From CALIZF01 sp046292445 (GTDB taxonomy: Bacteria > Pseudomonadota > Alphaproteobacteria > Rhodobacterales > Rhodobacteraceae), in NCBI GenBank assembly GCA_046292445.1, contig JBKBQT010000045.1, forward strand, positions 1 through 16,646: 16,646 bases of DNA, in the 5' to 3' direction. Both the position numbers and the translations under genes were made by a program. Numbering within the stretch: the stretch's first letter is position 1; the number at the start of each line of letters is the position of its first letter. Positions 14,227 through 16,646 of this stretch are shown piece by piece. The notes under the pieces are model-generated. The model did no database searches. It was not told the origin of the DNA and saw nothing but the letters and a program-made list of their open reading frames with translations.

Positions 14227-16646
14227 GCGCCGGCCTCCAGTGCCGCGGCAATCGAGTTGCGCCGCGTGGCCCAGAGCCCGGCCTCGTGCAGGCGGCGGAA
14301 GAGCGCCTCCATCGCGGCCAGCGCGGCCGGGTTCTCGCGCGCAAGGAAATCGCGCAGGTCGTCGCGCCCCAGCGTCGCCGCGTGGTAAAGGTCGAACAGA
14401 TGCGGCGGCACGGCCCGGGCCAGATGCGCGAAGGCCGCCAGGTGCTCGAGCGTCGCCGCGATCTCGGCCGCGCCGCGAAAGCCGTGGCGCATCATGCCGC
14501 TGGCCCAAGCGGGGTTGGCGGCGCGGGCGCGGACGACGCGGGCGATCTCTTCGGTCAGGGTGCGGGCGCGCGGGGCCTCGGGGCGCGTGGCGTCGAGGTG
14601 ATAGAGCGCGGGCGCATCGCGGCCCAGCCGAGCGCGCGCGGCGGCAAAGCCCGCCTCGTGCGCGGCATAGTCGGCGGCCAGCAGAAGATCGGTCTCGGGC
14701 AGGTCCTGGACGTGGACGAAGGCCTCGGCCGCCGCCACCCGCGCCTCGAGCGCGGCGCGGTCGGGCCATGCCTCGCCATCCGCCCGAATCGCCCAGCTCG
14801 AGGCTGCAAGCCACGCCTCGCCCGCCGCCGCCCGCGCCTCGGGGCCGAAGGTCTCGGCCGCTGCGCCCATCCCGAGGCCATACTGCCCCGGCTCGGGCCC
14901 GAAGACGCGCGGGCCGCGGGCGCGATAGGGGTTGTCCTCGGGGGCCTCGTCGCGGGCGGCCAGCGCCGCCGCCCCCGCCTCGAACAGCTGCGCAAGGCCG
15001 GGGAACAGGTCGCGGAAGAGGCCCGAGACGCGCAGCGTCACATCGATCCGCGGCCGGCCGAGCTGCGCAAGCGGGATCACCTCGAACCCCGAGACCCGGG
15101 CGCTGCCCGCGTCCCAGCGCGGGGCCAGACCGGCAAGGTGCAGCGCCATGGCGAATTCCTCGCCTGCCGTGCGCATCGTGGCCGAACCCCAGAGATCAAC
15201 GACAAGCCCGCGCGGCCAATCGCCGTGATCCTGCAGATGACGGCGCAGAAGCTCGTCGGCCAGACGCACACCCTGGGCATGCGCCTCGGGCGAGGGCACG
15301 GCGCGGGGATCGACCGCGAAAAGGTTGCGCCCCGTGGGCAGCACGTCGCGCCGACCGCGCCAGGGCGACCCGGCCGGGCCGGGGGCCACCCGCCGCCCCG
15401 CCAGCGCGGCGCGCAGCCCCTTGGCCTCGCCAGGGGCCGTGCCGTAGACGTGCAGCCCGTCGCCGAAGCGGCTTTCCTTGAGATCGCAGACGAAGCGGTC
15501 TATGCGCGGGATGACCTCGGCCATCGGCGCGTCCGGCGCCAGGCCCAGTTCGTCGTAAAGCCCCGCCGCCTGCGCCTGATCGCGGATTGCCCCCACCAGC
15601 CGGCCGCGTCGCGCGGGATCGAGCCCGTCGGCGGTGGACCACGCGTCGAGCAGCCGTTCGAACTCGGCAAGCGCCTCGGGCAGGGCCGCCTCGACGAGGG
15701 GCGGCGGCAGGTGGCCGAGCGTGACGGCGCCGATCCGGCGCTTGGCCTGCGCGGCCTCGCCGGGGTCGCTGACGATGAAGGGATAGATCACCGGCAGGGC
15801 GCCCGCCAGCGCCTCGGGCCAGCAGGCGTCGGAGAGCGCCACCGCCTTGCCCGGCAGCCATTCGAGCGTGCCATGCGCGCCCATGTGGACGACCGCCTGC
15901 ACCCCCTGCGCCTGCAGCCAGAGATAGAAGGCCACATAGCCGTGGCAGGGCGTGCGCGTCAGATCGTGATAGTCGCCCTCGCGCCCCGCCTGCCGGCCGC
16001 GCTCGGGTTGCAGCGCGACCAGCACCGCCCCGCGCCGGGTGGCCGGGAAGCGGAAGGCACCGTCGCGGCAGAGCGGGTCGTCCTCGGGCGCGCCCCAGGC
16101 CGCTTGCAGCGCCGCCCGGAGCGATTCGGGCAGGCGCGCGAGCGCGGCGCGATAGGCCGCAAGCGGCCAGGCGAGCGTTTCGGTCGCCAGGGCCGCGGGC
16201 AGGGGCACGCCGGGGCCCGTGGCATAGCCCGCGGCGGCAAGATCGGCCAGCAGCGCCCCGGTCGAGGCGATCGCATCGAGCCCGACGGCATGGGCGAGCT
16301 GATGCGGCCGGCCGGGATAGGTGGACAGGACGACGGCAAGCCGCCGGGCGGCGGCCGGTGTCTCGGCCAGCCGCACCCAGGCGGCGACGCGCGCCACCAC
16401 CGCGCCGATGCGGCCCGGATCGGCGCGGTGGGCAAAGCGCGCGAACTGCAGATCGGGGTCGCGCCGCCCCGGCGACTTGAAGCTGACCACGCCGGCGAAG
16501 AGCCGCCCGTCCACCTCGGGCAGGGCCACATGCATCGCCAGGTCCGCGGGCGACAGGCCGCGCGCGGCCGTCAGCCAGTCGCGCCGGCGCGCGGTGGACA
16601 GCGCAACCTGGAAGACCGGACAGGTGACGGCGTCGAAGGGCGTGGC
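14223..16646 (-). CDS. cobN: Cobaltochelatase large subunit CobN, N-terminus beyond window edge
   Basis: CobN is the large subunit of the ATP-dependent CobNST cobaltochelatase, which inserts cobalt into hydrogenobyrinic acid a,c-diamide. The frame is open without interruption from the right edge to the stop at 14223, 807 residues, so roughly the N-terminal third of a protein of about 1,250 residues is missing. Typical sequence runs through the edge (TPFDAVTCPVFQVALSTARR), which shows that the ATG at 16535 is internal. Further family blocks are HGYVAFYLWLQAQGVQAVVH, GAHGTLEWLPGKAVALSDAC, NPYRARGPRVFGPEPGQYG and SGMMRHGFRGAAEIAATLEH near the C-terminus. The partner genes cobS and cobT are not in the window. 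The stop overlaps the cobG start (ATGA). Confidence 0.97.
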   Translation of the reverse strand, partial: ATPFDAVTCPVFQVALSTARRRDWLTAARGLSPADLAMHVALPEVDGRLFAGVVSFKSPGRRDPDLQFARFAHRADPGRIGAVVARVAAWVRLAETPAAARRLAVVLSTYPGRPHQLAHAVGLDAIASTGALLADLAAAGYATGPGVPLPAALATETLAWPLAAYRAALARLPESLRAALQAAWGAPEDDPLCRDGAFRFPATRRGAVLVALQPERGRQAGREGDYHDLTRTPCHGYVAFYLWLQAQGVQAVVHMGAHGTLEWLPGKAVALSDACWPEALAGALPVIYPFIVSDPGEAAQAKRRIGAVTLGHLPPPLVEAALPEALAEFERLLDAWSTADGLDPARRGRLVGAIRDQAQAAGLYDELGLAPDAPMAEVIPRIDRFVCDLKESRFGDGLHVYGTAPGEAKGLRAALAGRRVAPGPAGSPWRGRRDVLPTGRNLFAVDPRAVPSPEAHAQGVRLADELLRRHLQDHGDWPRGLVVDLWGSATMRTAGEEFAMALHLAGLAPRWDAGSARVSGFEVIPLAQLGRPRIDVTLRVSGLFRDLFPGLAQLFEAGAAALAARDEAPEDNPYRARGPRVFGPEPGQYGLGMGAAAETFGPEARAAAGEAWLAASSWAIRADGEAWPDRAALEARVAAAEAFVHVQDLPETDLLLAADYAAHEAGFAAARARLGRDAPALYHLDATRPEAPRARTLTEEIARVVRARAANPAWASGMMRHGFRGAAEIAATLEHLAAFAHLARAVPPHLFDLYHAATLGRDDLRDFLARENPAALAAMEALFRRLHEAGLWATRRNSIAAALEAGA

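Noticed and set aside
1..16646. CRISPR arrays, tRNA or rRNA genes, intact insertion sequences
   Set aside because: No regularly spaced repeats, no tRNA-like folds with conserved arms, and no transposase or terminal inverted repeats were seen when reading both strands.

Overview
The window is a very GC-rich stretch of bacterial chromosome, most likely from an alphaproteobacterium. The order Rhodobacterales is my inference from the style of the CbiM-like protein and the cob gene set; no rRNA or tRNA is present to confirm it. About 14 kb (2389 to the right edge) is a tightly packed aerobic (oxygen-dependent, late cobalt insertion) cobalamin biosynthesis cluster. The first 2.4 kb is a different kind of DNA: a less GC-rich accessory region with two unrecognised genes and a broken DNA-methyltransferase gene.

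Layout from right to left, which is the direction of transcription on the minus strand: cobN (3' part only), cobG, cobH, cobI, cobJ, then cobK on the PLUS strand, then on the minus strand again cobL, cobE, cobM, cobB, cobA, a CbiM-type cobalt permease gene, cobF, an APH-fold phosphotransferase gene, and cobD. Seven of the minus-strand junctions are 4-bp ATGA stop/start overlaps. Longer overlaps join cobG-cobH, cobF-kinase and kinase-cobD. This points to translational coupling and one or a few long transcripts.

Functionally the window holds every enzyme needed to go from uroporphyrinogen III to hydrogenobyrinic acid a,c-diamide: CobA, CobI, CobG, CobJ, CobM, CobF, CobK, CobL, CobH, CobB. It also holds the small CobE protein, the large cobaltochelatase subunit CobN, a cobalt-uptake S-component, and CobD, which attaches the aminopropanol arm. 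CobG and CobF mark the oxygen-requiring route. Not seen here: cobS/cobT, cobO, cobQ, cobC, cobP/U/V, cobR, cobW and cbiN/Q/O.

The main oddities are these. cobK is inverted inside the operon and overlaps or abuts both neighbours, a candidate noncontiguous operon. An uncharacterised kinase is embedded between cobF and cobD. A near-symmetric C11-G6-C11 tract lies between the permease gene and cobF. Downstream of cobD is a scar made of a frameshifted ParB/methylase fragment next to a two-gene module of unknown function that runs off the left edge.
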